In this document: positions 35,607 to 47,703 of the stretch, piece by piece
How the letters are laid out: every line of letters begins with the position of its first letter
Position numbering within the stretch: position 1 is the stretch's first letter
DNA from: Pseudomonas nunensis
GTDB taxonomy: Bacteria; Pseudomonadota; Gammaproteobacteria; Pseudomonadales; Pseudomonadaceae
NCBI RefSeq assembly: GCF_024296925.1
Contig: NZ_CP101125.1
Location: 3,040,501-3,104,500 of the forward strand
Direction: 5' to 3'
Length of the DNA: 64,000 nucleotides
Position numbers and translations under genes: made by a program
The notes under the pieces: generated by a model
Told to the model about the DNA's origin: nothing
The model's database searches: none
The model's input: the letters and a program-made list of their open reading frames with translations, nothing else

Positions 35607-35761
35607 GTCCCTGGTCCCGATCATGAAAAATCGCCGCGATTCTACCGGTCTGCTATCGCCACCAACATGAGCGATATTCATGCAAAACCTTGGCATGCTC
35701 TAAAAGCGCACAGGTTTGCTATTATCCCGGCCCTTCGTCATGGTCTTTCCGAGTAGTCCAA

Positions 35762-39472
<3,711 letters not shown>

Positions 39473-39483
39473 GCCCCTCGGAC

Positions 39484-39503
39484 TGGCCACAGCTCTGTGG
39501 CCA
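39484..39503 (+). terminator. Hairpin after metH, possible terminator
   Basis: A perfect 9-bp stem (TGGCCACAG with CTGTGGCCA) and a two-base loop, 12 bases after the metH stop. There is no T-run, so termination would be inefficient or it may only protect the 3' end. Confidence 0.4.
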
Positions 39504-39515
39504 CCAGAGATTCCC

Positions 39516-39604
39516 TGTGGGAGCGAGCTTGCTCGCGATGAGGCCATGACAGTCAAAATCAATGCGACTGTCAGGCCGCCATCGCGAGCAAGCTCGCTCC
39601 CACA
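39516..39604. repeat. REP pair, family 1 variant
   Basis: Inverted copies of a variant REP (GGGAGCGAGCTTGCTCGCGA). First of two adjacent pairs downstream of metH. Confidence 0.87.
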
Positions 39605-39649
39605 GTGGTTTCTGGGTGTTCACAAATTCTCGGTTCAACCCTGATCCAT

Positions 39650-39739
39650 TGTGGGAGCGGGCTTGCTCGCGAAGGCGGTGTAACAGTCAACGAAGAGGTT
39701 GAATGTGCTGGCCTCTTCGCGAGCAAGCCCGCTCCCACA
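39650..39739. repeat. REP pair (REPIN), family 1
   Basis: Inverted REP copies at 39650-39673 and 39716-39739. Second pair of the cluster between metH and the DUF2970 gene. Confidence 0.88.
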
Positions 39740-39839
39740 GGGGTTTGGGGGCGTTCATAAATTCCCGGTTCCGCCCGCCCCCGCAGGATTCCTGCGGATT
39801 GTCTATGCTTGCCTGACACACAAACATGACGAGGGATTT

Positions 39840-40058
39840 ATGGACGATCCGGTCGACAACAAGCCGCCAACCTTGTGGCAGATGCTGCATAGCGTGGTCG
39901 CGGCAGCATTCGGGGTGCAGAGCGGGAAGAATCGCGCTCGCGACTTCACCCACGGCAAGCCGAGTCATTTCGTGATTCTGGGGATTCTGTTCACCGCAGT
40001 CTTCGCGCTGTCGCTGTTCGGCATCGTGAAACTGGTGCTGTTGCTGGCAGGGGTTTAG
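39840..40058 (+). CDS. DUF2970 small membrane protein
   Basis: 72 residues: a soluble N-terminal half (PPTLWQMLHSVVAAAFGVQS and GKNRARDFTHGKPSHF) and one C-terminal membrane helix (VILGILFTAVFALSLFGIVK). This matches DUF2970, widespread in Pseudomonas and of unknown function. Its stop overlaps the stop of the convergent binding-protein gene by three bases. Start chosen for the family match; a Gly-Ala-rich Shine-Dalgarno (GACGAGGG) lies ahead. Confidence 0.88.
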   Translation: MDDPVDNKPPTLWQMLHSVVAAAFGVQSGKNRARDFTHGKPSHFVILGILFTAVFALSLFGIVKLVLLLAGV

Positions 40059-41128
40059 TGCATCAAGGTTTGCAGGTTGAACGGATAGCGATAGGACGTT
40101 GGCCGCCCCTTGGCCGACAGGTGCCGGAAGTTCACCCCGAAATCCGGCGCATCGCCCATGGCCAGCATCCGTCTGGCCTGGGTCTTGTCGATCAATTGCA
40201 ATAACGGCAGCTGCCGGTCACGGCCACCGTACTGGTTCAAGTCCACGCCCTGATCGATATCGTGCAACTCCACCATCGCCCAGCCACCCAGGGTAAAATG
40301 CCCGCCCAACAACACGCTCAAGCGTCCATCAATAATCGCCTGCAACGCCGCGGGCGAGGTATTGAAAGCGCTGAACAGCGCATCCACGCCCGGCTTCCTC
40401 CCGGTTTCGGCATACGCCTGCATGGCACCGAACGCCATCTCGTCATTGGCTGACCACACCAGCGACACCTGCGGATAACGCCTGAACAGCATCTTCGCCT
40501 GCTCATACGCGCGATCACGAGTCCAGCCGCTGTAGACCAGTTGCCGCAAGCGCACTTCCGGGTGCTCGGCCAAGGCGCGCAGCATGCCTTTCTCGCGCAG
40601 TTGCGCCGACGGCGTGATCTTCAGGCCGGAAAACGCCAGCAAGTCGATGGATTGGCCAGGGGCCACTGGAGGATGCTGGCGGATCAGTTCCTTGAGCATC
40701 AGGTAGCCGCCCTCCTCATCGTTGGGCACCAGACTGCCCAACCGGTCCGGACGCTCACCCAGCAGGCTCAATTGATTGTCGGTCAGGGACGCATTGACCA
40801 TGAACAGCTTTACGCCGCTGCCCTGGGCCAGGCGCAGGATTTGCGGGGCGACGTATTGTTCGTTGGCGAACACCAGATAGTCCGGGCGATCAGGTCCCTG
40901 CAGCGCCGTGCGCGCCTGGGCAATCGTCAGTTCGGGCATGCGCTGGGAATAGAGAATCCGCAAGTCCATGCCCAAGTCCGTGGCCGCTGCCTGCATGAAT
41001 TGCCCGTAGCTGACCCAGAACGCTTCATGGGTACTGCCCGGACTCAGGAACAGCACCGATGCCGCCTGGGCGCAGGGTCCGAAGACCGAGCCAAGCGTCA
41101 GCAACACACCACACAAATACTTCAACAT
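40055..41128 (-). CDS. Periplasmic sugar-type solute-binding protein (Peripla_BP_4)
   Basis: 357 residues from MLKYLCGVLLTLGSVFGPCAQ, a Sec signal peptide cleaved near AQA. The mature part resembles the ribose/LacI-like binding fold: VLFLSPGSTHEAFWVSYGQF, DYLVFANEQYVAPQIL, SLVWSANDEMAFGAMQAY. No ABC permease, ATPase or sensor is encoded beside it. Such orphan proteins often feed a ligand to a membrane sensor kinase or chemoreceptor. The longer upstream frame lacks a start signal. Confidence 0.85.
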   Translation of the reverse strand: MLKYLCGVLLTLGSVFGPCAQAASVLFLSPGSTHEAFWVSYGQFMQAAATDLGMDLRILYSQRMPELTIAQARTALQGPDRPDYLVFANEQYVAPQILRLAQGSGVKLFMVNASLTDNQLSLLGERPDRLGSLVPNDEEGGYLMLKELIRQHPPVAPGQSIDLLAFSGLKITPSAQLREKGMLRALAEHPEVRLRQLVYSGWTRDRAYEQAKMLFRRYPQVSLVWSANDEMAFGAMQAYAETGRKPGVDALFSAFNTSPAALQAIIDGRLSVLLGGHFTLGGWAMVELHDIDQGVDLNQYGGRDRQLPLLQLIDKTQARRMLAMGDAPDFGVNFRHLSAKGRPTSYRYPFNLQTLMH

Positions 41129-41241
41129 TAATGGTCCGAGCCCCGAAAATTCGCCGCGCATTATGCCAGCGAACGCCCGAAAAACGGGGTTTATTCCGGT
41201 TTTTGTCCGACAATCCGTCGGAACCGGGCCCGGACGGGTCG

Positions 41242-41355
41242 CTATTGGTGACTGACCCAGAAAACGGCGGTTCCTACGACCAGTATGATCAGGAACAAAA
41301 TCGCCCAAGCGTCAACGGTACTGTCGCTTTTCCTTGCTTTGGTCGGGTTGCTCAT
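41242..41355 (-). CDS. Small single-helix membrane protein (37 residues)
   Basis: ATG at 41355, preceded by AAGAGG at 10 bases, opens 37 codons: a basic hydrophilic N-terminus (MSNPTKARKSDSTVDAW) and one membrane helix (AILFLIILVVGTAVFWV) ending SHQ. The layout is that of a genuine small membrane protein with the N-terminus inside. It is divergent from cysI. I recall similar short proteins in Pseudomonas genomes but know no function. Confidence 0.7.
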   Translation of the reverse strand: MSNPTKARKSDSTVDAWAILFLIILVVGTAVFWVSHQ

Positions 41356-41649
41356 TGCATCGCCTCTTGTCGGTTTTATCGGTGATTGCATAAAGACTCG
41401 ACCACAGTAAAGACGACGATTGCCCTCACCACAAATAGGGGTTTATTAATAACGGTTCTCGTTAGTCGTTTTGGTTCTTTACATATACTCAAACATCACT
41501 TTTGCGCATAACTGCAAACTGGTATCTTGCCCCGGCTCCGTAGGGAGTGCGCGGCCGTGCGCGCAGAATTGCCGAGGCAGTATCGGAAACTTCAGCAAGC
41601 GAAAAACGCAACTGGAACCGACCGGCCCAAGCCTGAGAACAGGACTTAT
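41356..41649. promoter_or_regulatory. AT-rich leader and promoter region of cysI
   Basis: The stretch 41395-41510 is clearly richer in A and T than its surroundings and contains candidate -10 boxes (TATACT near 41486), then a GC-rich leader to the cysI start. Sulfite reductase genes are usually activated by CysB here; no clear CysB site can be named by eye. Confidence 0.4.
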
Positions 41650-43308
41650 ATGTACGTATACGACGAGTACGATCAGCGGATCATCGAGGACCGCGTCAAG
41701 CAGTTCCGTGATCAGACCCGACGCTATCTGGCAGGCGAGCTGAGCGAAGAAGAATTCCGCCCCCTGCGCCTGCAAAATGGCCTTTATATCCAGCGGTTCG
41801 CCCCGATGTTGCGGGTGGCGGTGCCTTACGGCCAACTGACTTCGCGCCAGACGCGAATGATGGCCAAGATTGCCCGTGACTACGACAAGGGCTACGCCCA
41901 CATCAGTACCCGGCAGAACGTGCAGTTCAACTGGCCGGCGCTGGAAGATATTCCAGACATTCTCGCCGAGTTGGCCACCGTGCAGATGCACGCGATCCAG
42001 ACCAGCGGCAACTGCCTGCGCAACGTCACCACCGACCAGTTCGCCGGTGTCGCTGCCGACGAATTGATCGACCCGCGTCCATGGTGCGAAATCGTCCGTC
42101 AGTGGACTACCTTCCACCCGGAATTCGCTTACCTGCCGCGCAAATTCAAGATCGCCATCAACGGTTCGACTTCCGACCGTGCGGCCATCGAAGTCCATGA
42201 CATTGGCCTTGAGCCAATGCACAACGCCGCTGGCGAACTGGGTTTCCGTGTGCTGGTCGGTGGCGGCCTGGGCCGTACGCCGGTGGTGGGCGCGTTCATC
42301 AATGAGTTCCTGCCGTGGCAGGATCTGTTGAGCTACCTCGACGCCATCCTGCGGGTCTACAACCGCTATGGCCGTCGCGACAACAAGTACAAGGCGCGGA
42401 TCAAGATCCTGGTCAAAGCCTTGACCCCTGAAGTCTTCGCGCAAAAAGTCGATGCGGAAATGGAACACCTTCGCGGTGGCCAGACCACGCTGACCGAAGC
42501 CGAAGTGCATCGCGTCGCCAAGCATTTCGTCGACCCGGATTACAAGGCCCTGGACAACCAGACTGCCGAGTTGGCCGACCTCGACAAACAACACCCGGGT
42601 TTCGCCCGCTGGCGTACCCGCAATACCCTGGCCCACAAGAAGCCGGGCTATGTGGCGGTGACTCTGTCCCTGAAGCCGACCGGTGTTGCACCGGGCGACA
42701 TCACCGACAAGCAGCTCGACGCCGTGGCCGACCTGGCCGAGCGTTATAGCTTCGGTCAACTGCGCACCTCCCATGAGCAGAACATCATCCTGGCCGACGT
42801 TGAACAGTCCCAACTGTTCGCGATGTGGGGCGAATTGCGCGAGCAAGGTTTCGCCACGCCGAACATCGGCCTGCTGACCGACATCATCTGCTGCCCTGGC
42901 GGCGACTTCTGCTCCCTGGCCAACGCCAAGTCGATCCCGATCGCCGAATCGATCCAGCGTCGTTTCGACAACCTGGATTACCTGTTCGACATCGGTGAAC
43001 TGGACCTGAACATCTCCGGTTGCATGAACGCTTGCGGTCACCACCACGTCGGCCATATCGGCATTCTCGGGGTGGACAAGAAAGGCGAAGAGTTCTACCA
43101 GGTGTCCCTGGGTGGCAGCGCCAGCCGTGACGCCAGCCTGGGCAAGATCCTCGGCCCGTCCTTCGCCCAGGAAGCCATGCCTGATGTGATCGAGAAGCTG
43201 ATCAACGTGTACATCGAACAACGTCACGAAGACGAGCGCTTTATCGACACCTATCAGCGTATTGGTATCGACCTCTTCAAGGAGCGCGTCTATGCAGCGA
43301 ATCATTAA
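41650..43308 (+). CDS. cysI: Sulfite reductase (hemoprotein)
   Basis: 552 residues from MYVYDEYDQRI. The sirohaem/[4Fe-4S] ligands are C415 and C421 (CCPGGDFC) with C458 and C462 (SGCMNACGHHH). The sirohaem-binding arginines occur in STRQNVQFNW. It reduces sulfite to sulfide for cysteine synthesis. The nearby DUF934 gene overlaps its end, a pairing typical of Pseudomonas, where the electron donor differs from the E. coli CysJ flavoprotein. Confidence 0.95.
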   Translation: MYVYDEYDQRIIEDRVKQFRDQTRRYLAGELSEEEFRPLRLQNGLYIQRFAPMLRVAVPYGQLTSRQTRMMAKIARDYDKGYAHISTRQNVQFNWPALEDIPDILAELATVQMHAIQTSGNCLRNVTTDQFAGVAADELIDPRPWCEIVRQWTTFHPEFAYLPRKFKIAINGSTSDRAAIEVHDIGLEPMHNAAGELGFRVLVGGGLGRTPVVGAFINEFLPWQDLLSYLDAILRVYNRYGRRDNKYKARIKILVKALTPEVFAQKVDAEMEHLRGGQTTLTEAEVHRVAKHFVDPDYKALDNQTAELADLDKQHPGFARWRTRNTLAHKKPGYVAVTLSLKPTGVAPGDITDKQLDAVADLAERYSFGQLRTSHEQNIILADVEQSQLFAMWGELREQGFATPNIGLLTDIICCPGGDFCSLANAKSIPIAESIQRRFDNLDYLFDIGELDLNISGCMNACGHHHVGHIGILGVDKKGEEFYQVSLGGSASRDASLGKILGPSFAQEAMPDVIEKLINVYIEQRHEDERFIDTYQRIGIDLFKERVYAANH

Positions 43309-43786
43309 GAACAACGAAGTCGTCGACGAAACCTGGCACTTGCTGCCCAAGGATTTCAACATCGACGAGATCAGCAACTGCGACGACCTGATCGTGCCGC
43401 TGTCGCTGTGGCGCGAACACGGCCGCATGCTCAAGGCCCGCGATGGCGGCCTGGGTGTATGGCTGGACGCCGATGAAGAAGCCGAAGAAATCGGCGAAGA
43501 CGTGGACAACTTCCAGGTCATCGCCCTGAACTTCCCGGCCTTCACCGATGGCCGCAACTACTCCAACGCCCGTCTGCTGCGTGACCGTTATGGTTTCAAA
43601 GGCGAACTGCGGGCGATTGGCGATGTGCTGCGCGACCAGTTGTTCTACCTGCGCCGTTGCGGGTTCGATGCCTTTGCGATTCGCGCCGACAAAGATCCGT
43701 ACGAAGCCCTTGAAGGTCTCAAGGACTTCTCGGTGACGTATCAGGCCGCCACCGACGAACCGCTGCCGCTGTTCCGTCGCCGCTGA
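43292..43786 (+). CDS. DUF934 protein associated with sulfite reductase
   Basis: 164 residues from MQRIIKNNEVVDETW, overlapping the last 17 bases of cysI, with AAGGAG (43279-43284) inside cysI. It has the DUF934 core PLSLWREHGRMLKAR and FPAFTDGRNYSNARLLRDRYGF. The family is always next to cysI-type genes and is thought to help assemble or feed electrons to sulfite reductase; no catalytic role is proven to my knowledge. Confidence 0.9.
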   Translation: MQRIIKNNEVVDETWHLLPKDFNIDEISNCDDLIVPLSLWREHGRMLKARDGGLGVWLDADEEAEEIGEDVDNFQVIALNFPAFTDGRNYSNARLLRDRYGFKGELRAIGDVLRDQLFYLRRCGFDAFAIRADKDPYEALEGLKDFSVTYQAATDEPLPLFRRR

Positions 43787-43795
43787 TGGCTAAAA

Positions 43796-43838
43796 GGCCT
43801 TGGGCCCTGGCATTGCGCCGGGGCCCGAGGTTTTTTTT
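43796..43838. terminator. Rho-independent terminator after DUF934
   Basis: CTTGGGCCC and GGGCCCGAG form a GC-rich stem across a loop containing TGGCATTGCGCC, followed by a run of eight T. It ends the cysI unit and also separates it from the convergent effector-like gene. Confidence 0.85.
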
Positions 43839-43858
43839 CGCCTTCCAGAAAGTCCGTG

Positions 43859-46800
43859 CTATTGCCCAGATGCACGATAAGTCGTGATGCTTTCTTCGAG
43901 CCCGGCCAGCCCCGCAAACGGGTTGTTGGAGTTGATCGCCGGCCACTGCACTTCACGGAACAGATGCTGGCAAAGCGAAGGTGACGCCTCCAGCGTGTCG
44001 ATCAAGTGCCAGACCCGTTGTTGCAACGGCGCATAGTCCACCATGAAATCCGCCGTGCGCCGCAGCACCGCCAGGGTTTCAAACAGCCGCTCGCTCCCCG
44101 CCTCCGCCACCAGTCCCTGCCAGCGCTGAACCTGCAACGCGACCTGCTCCGGCGCAAGCCCCACCAGCCAGGCATCGGGCTGCAGGACGTCGCCGCTGGG
44201 CAAGCCCATCCACACGTTGATACCGGTTTGCTGGCGGTGGGTCACGACCCAGCGCAGGGTGTCCTCATCCGATAACGGGTTGCCCGCCAACAGTAGATTC
44301 TCTGCGTTCACCGACTGTTTCCTGACCGTTGGCGGAATCCGCGTAATCAGGTTGTCGCGCAACTCCAGACGCTGCAGATACGGGTGATCGAGCACGCCCA
44401 CCGGGCAAGTCCGGATGCCCGTAGCGCGCAGGTACAAGCGGCGCAAGGCCGGCATCTGCAACACCACCGGCGGCACACCCAGCGGATTGTCACTGAGGTC
44501 GAGGGTTTCGAGACGGGTCAATTCGCCGAGCTTGCCGGCGGTTTGCTCAGTCAGCACCAAACCCGTCTCCTGAAGATTCAGGTAAGTGAGCTGCGTCAGT
44601 TGGCTGATGGCGTCAGGCAGGTTGGCGTGCGCCCCACCGCCCGGAATGACGACACGCAGGTCGGTCCCTCCCAGGTCCAGCGTACGCAAATTGGGCAGGC
44701 ACTCCAGGAAACCTGACAGGCTTGCGGGCTGGGACAAGGCGAAATTCGCGGCCGACAGCGCCACGACGTCCGGCAACTTGACGTTCATGGCTGGCAAGCA
44801 GTGCAGCTGTTCGAAGTCGAGATCCAGCCGAAAGCCCACGAACTGCCCCTCGAAATACACGCGACTGCCGGTATTGCCGCGTCGCTGCCACAAGGCTTGC
44901 AGTTCGTTCGAAAGCTCGATTCGGGTGCGGCGTTCGTACTCGATAGCATCGTTTATGCGCCCGTCATTTTCCTCTTCGATCTCTTCTAGACTCAGCCCTT
45001 CGGCGTCCTCCTCGCCCGCTTCGAGCAAATCGATGTCCATATCTTCGGCATCGATTTCGACCCGTTCGATCCAGTCCGCCAGGTCGATACGCAATTGCTG
45101 CAACTGATCAGTGAGGCTGGCCAGCCGGGCCTGGACGCTGAGACCTGCGTCGTCAATCCATGCGTCAACCTCTTGCGCGGACATTTGCGGGTAAATTTCC
45201 CGGAGCTGCCACTTCACCAGATTCCTCGACAGCGCCTCACCTTGCGCGGTCGCCGGGTAGCCACCACCGCGCAAGCCCATGTTGTCGAATGGCATCCCGA
45301 CGTCCATTCGGCGCAGCCCCACTTCCAGTTCCGTACGGAGCAGCGCGGCCTCCCTGAGTTTGATCGTCAAGTCCTGCACGGCGTTTTCCGGACGCAAGCC
45401 CAAGGCCGAACGCTGCTCAGGCGTCAGCGCTTCGAGTAATGCGCTCGGAAAGTCCAGCGTCTTGCCGGTGACCGGCGGGTTGGCCTGATAGCGCGATCCT
45501 TGCTTGATCAATTGCCGATAGTGACCGCCGCTGCGAGGACCGATGCTGTCCAGCACCCGAGGATTCGCCGACGCGCCGTCGAGGATTTCGATGCGGGTCA
45601 GCGGCGACCAGCCCGGCAACCGTCGCAGGGAATGCAACGCCAGCACATCGCTGTCGGCGTGCTCCACTGATCGCAGGTACAAACCTTCGTAGGCACGAGT
45701 CAGTCGGACATTCAACGCGTATTGCTGCGCCTTGGCGCTCAATTCACTGAGTACACGTTTGGCGTCGGCCGGGGTATGAACCACCTCGATGTCCACGCCC
45801 GCGCGGTCCAGCATCTGTTCGATGGCGTTTTTCGGCAACCCGGGATAATGCTGCTGGAACAGCTTCACCCAAGCATGCTCCGAGTGCTGCAGCACGGCGT
45901 AGCGTTGCGTGAATAGCTCGGCTGCGTTTGATTCCTGGCGCACCTCCTGGTCAATCCGGAACCGCGCGAGGGTGTCCGCCAGGATCGGCGTCGGTGGACG
46001 GCGACCCGCCTGCATCAGAGACAGCAAGTCATTGTCGATATCGCAGACATGTGCAATCTGGCCCAATACTTCATCGCTGAAGGAGGCTGTTTCAGGCCCC
46101 AGACCGCGTAGCAGGCGCAGGCGTTCGTTGACGGCGGCGCCTTCGCTGACGATTGCCGGCGCGGGTGCCTCGATCACCTCAGGCTCCCGGACCGTCGCCG
46201 CCACTACGTGTTCTTCGGTCTTGAGCGCCACGCCGCCCATCGCGACCGGCAAGGCATTGAGCAAACCGAATACCGTGCGAGTGACCCCGGCCGAGCGTTC
46301 ATCCGGCGTCTGGCCATCTACCGCTTGCGCCAGCCCATAACCGGCATCGATCAGCCCGGCCAGTGCCAGCAAGCCCTCGGCGCCGGGTACGAACAAGGCC
46401 AACGGGCCAAACTTCTCGATCCATTGCGCCACCGGCTCGACCACTGCGCTCAGGTTGTCGCGATTGACCTGGGCATCGTCACGAATGCTTTCGATGCTGG
46501 CCTCGGCCGCTTGCTTCATGACCCGCACCCACTGGGCAAATGGATCGGTTGCCGCCCCAGGCACTTGCAGATCAATGTAATCACCCGCCGGCCAGTAACC
46601 ATCGTTGTTGAAGAATCCATGTCCCTTTTTCAACTGATGCTGGCGAGGGTATGTGGCCATGCCTGCAAGGGCCGTCAGCACACCGGCGTGAAAGGTGCCG
46701 TCCTCGCGGTCGTCTTCGGCAAAATGCGCCGCCAGCGCGTGGCGCTTGGTGGCATCGCGACCGCTATCGACCAGCCATGTGCGCAAGGCATGCAGATTTG

Positions 46801-47656
46801 CAAACTCATGGAACGGTGAAGAGTTTCCCGGCACGTACAGCACAACGCGGCCACTGGCCTTGTCCTTGAAACTCCAGATATCGCTGGAGGTGTAGCGATA
46901 GATCATCAGGCGTGCTGCCTCAACCGACGACGGAATCGGCGCCTGCACTTGCAGTTGCTCGACCGTCAGTTGCGCCCAGGTTTGTCGAGGATCAAGTCCG
47001 GCGGCGCGCAGCGCCAGGCTCAACCCGGCCTCGCTCAAGCTGTTTTCCTGGCGTTGCAGCCAGGCCGCCATGACAAACGCCGTTTTGACCCCGGTGCGTA
47101 ACGGATAGGCCGCCGACGCCAGAATCGTCTCGTCGCCGGGCCAGGCATCACGCACATACGCGGCATACAGGTCCTTGAACTCAAGCTCCCATACCCATCG
47201 TTTGAACTCCGCCGGTTGCAAGGCCAGTTGTGTGTCCGGGCCGTAGCGCTGTGGTGTGCTTTTCCGGTAGAGGCCTTCGTAATCGCGAAAGCCGCCGCCG
47301 GGGTTGATCGACTCGTCGATCTCGACGATCCGCACCTGCGGACCCACTGCCGGCGGCGTGTACAGACCAAAAGCGGTCTCGCCAAAACGGCCAGCGCCCA
47401 CCGTCTGATAGTTGTTCAGCAGGACCTGAACCAGACTTTGCGAAGTCCGGACCTTGCCCAAATGAACATTGCCGATGGCCGGGTAACCGTAGAAATCGTA
47501 ATTGAGGTCCACCAGCAGCGCGCTCAAGGGCGCTTCGCCCCAGCGCTGGCGGATCAGTTTCGCCGCGTATTGGGCGGCGGTCATTGGCAAGACCGCGTCC
47601 AGCCCGAGATGGGAGAGCACCTCGGTAGCCTTGCCTGAATGTTTGAATGCGTTCAT
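43859..47656 (-). CDS. Leucine-rich-repeat effector-like protein with DUF6543 N-terminus and truncated NEL domain
   Basis: 1265 residues from MNAFKHSGK, with AAGGA six bases ahead. The N-terminal half resembles the dermonecrotic-toxin-like DUF6543 region (VVLYVPGNSSPFHEFANLHAL), with hydrophobic stretches near 414-444 and 460-477. Leucine-rich repeats span about 955-1130 (LTQLTYLNLQETGL, LTRLETLDLSDNPLGVPP, and similar). Residues 1130-1265 match the first part of the NEL E3-ligase domain of the neighbouring gene (LRRTADFMVDYAPLQQRVW against LRYTADFRIVYRSLRQRVW), but the protein stops before the catalytic-cysteine motif. It is encoded 47 bases downstream of the larger paralogue, probably in one operon. 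No secretion genes are nearby. Confidence 0.85.
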   Translation of the reverse strand: MNAFKHSGKATEVLSHLGLDAVLPMTAAQYAAKLIRQRWGEAPLSALLVDLNYDFYGYPAIGNVHLGKVRTSQSLVQVLLNNYQTVGAGRFGETAFGLYTPPAVGPQVRIVEIDESINPGGGFRDYEGLYRKSTPQRYGPDTQLALQPAEFKRWVWELEFKDLYAAYVRDAWPGDETILASAAYPLRTGVKTAFVMAAWLQRQENSLSEAGLSLALRAAGLDPRQTWAQLTVEQLQVQAPIPSSVEAARLMIYRYTSSDIWSFKDKASGRVVLYVPGNSSPFHEFANLHALRTWLVDSGRDATKRHALAAHFAEDDREDGTFHAGVLTALAGMATYPRQHQLKKGHGFFNNDGYWPAGDYIDLQVPGAATDPFAQWVRVMKQAAEASIESIRDDAQVNRDNLSAVVEPVAQWIEKFGPLALFVPGAEGLLALAGLIDAGYGLAQAVDGQTPDERSAGVTRTVFGLLNALPVAMGGVALKTEEHVVAATVREPEVIEAPAPAIVSEGAAVNERLRLLRGLGPETASFSDEVLGQIAHVCDIDNDLLSLMQAGRRPPTPILADTLARFRIDQEVRQESNAAELFTQRYAVLQHSEHAWVKLFQQHYPGLPKNAIEQMLDRAGVDIEVVHTPADAKRVLSELSAKAQQYALNVRLTRAYEGLYLRSVEHADSDVLALHSLRRLPGWSPLTRIEILDGASANPRVLDSIGPRSGGHYRQLIKQGSRYQANPPVTGKTLDFPSALLEALTPEQRSALGLRPENAVQDLTIKLREAALLRTELEVGLRRMDVGMPFDNMGLRGGGYPATAQGEALSRNLVKWQLREIYPQMSAQEVDAWIDDAGLSVQARLASLTDQLQQLRIDLADWIERVEIDAEDMDIDLLEAGEEDAEGLSLEEIEEENDGRINDAIEYERRTRIELSNELQALWQRRGNTGSRVYFEGQFVGFRLDLDFEQLHCLPAMNVKLPDVVALSAANFALSQPASLSGFLECLPNLRTLDLGGTDLRVVIPGGGAHANLPDAISQLTQLTYLNLQETGLVLTEQTAGKLGELTRLETLDLSDNPLGVPPVVLQMPALRRLYLRATGIRTCPVGVLDHPYLQRLELRDNLITRIPPTVRKQSVNAENLLLAGNPLSDEDTLRWVVTHRQQTGINVWMGLPSGDVLQPDAWLVGLAPEQVALQVQRWQGLVAEAGSERLFETLAVLRRTADFMVDYAPLQQRVWHLIDTLEASPSLCQHLFREVQWPAINSNNPFAGLAGLEESITTYRASGQ

Positions 47657-47703
47657 GTGCAATCCTTGCAGTGATCGGGTTCCGTGTTTTGTCTGCGCCG
47701 CTT

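Noticed and set aside
35640..35761. A SAH, SAM or cobalamin riboswitch before metH
   Set aside because: The leader is short and none of the consensus elements are seen.
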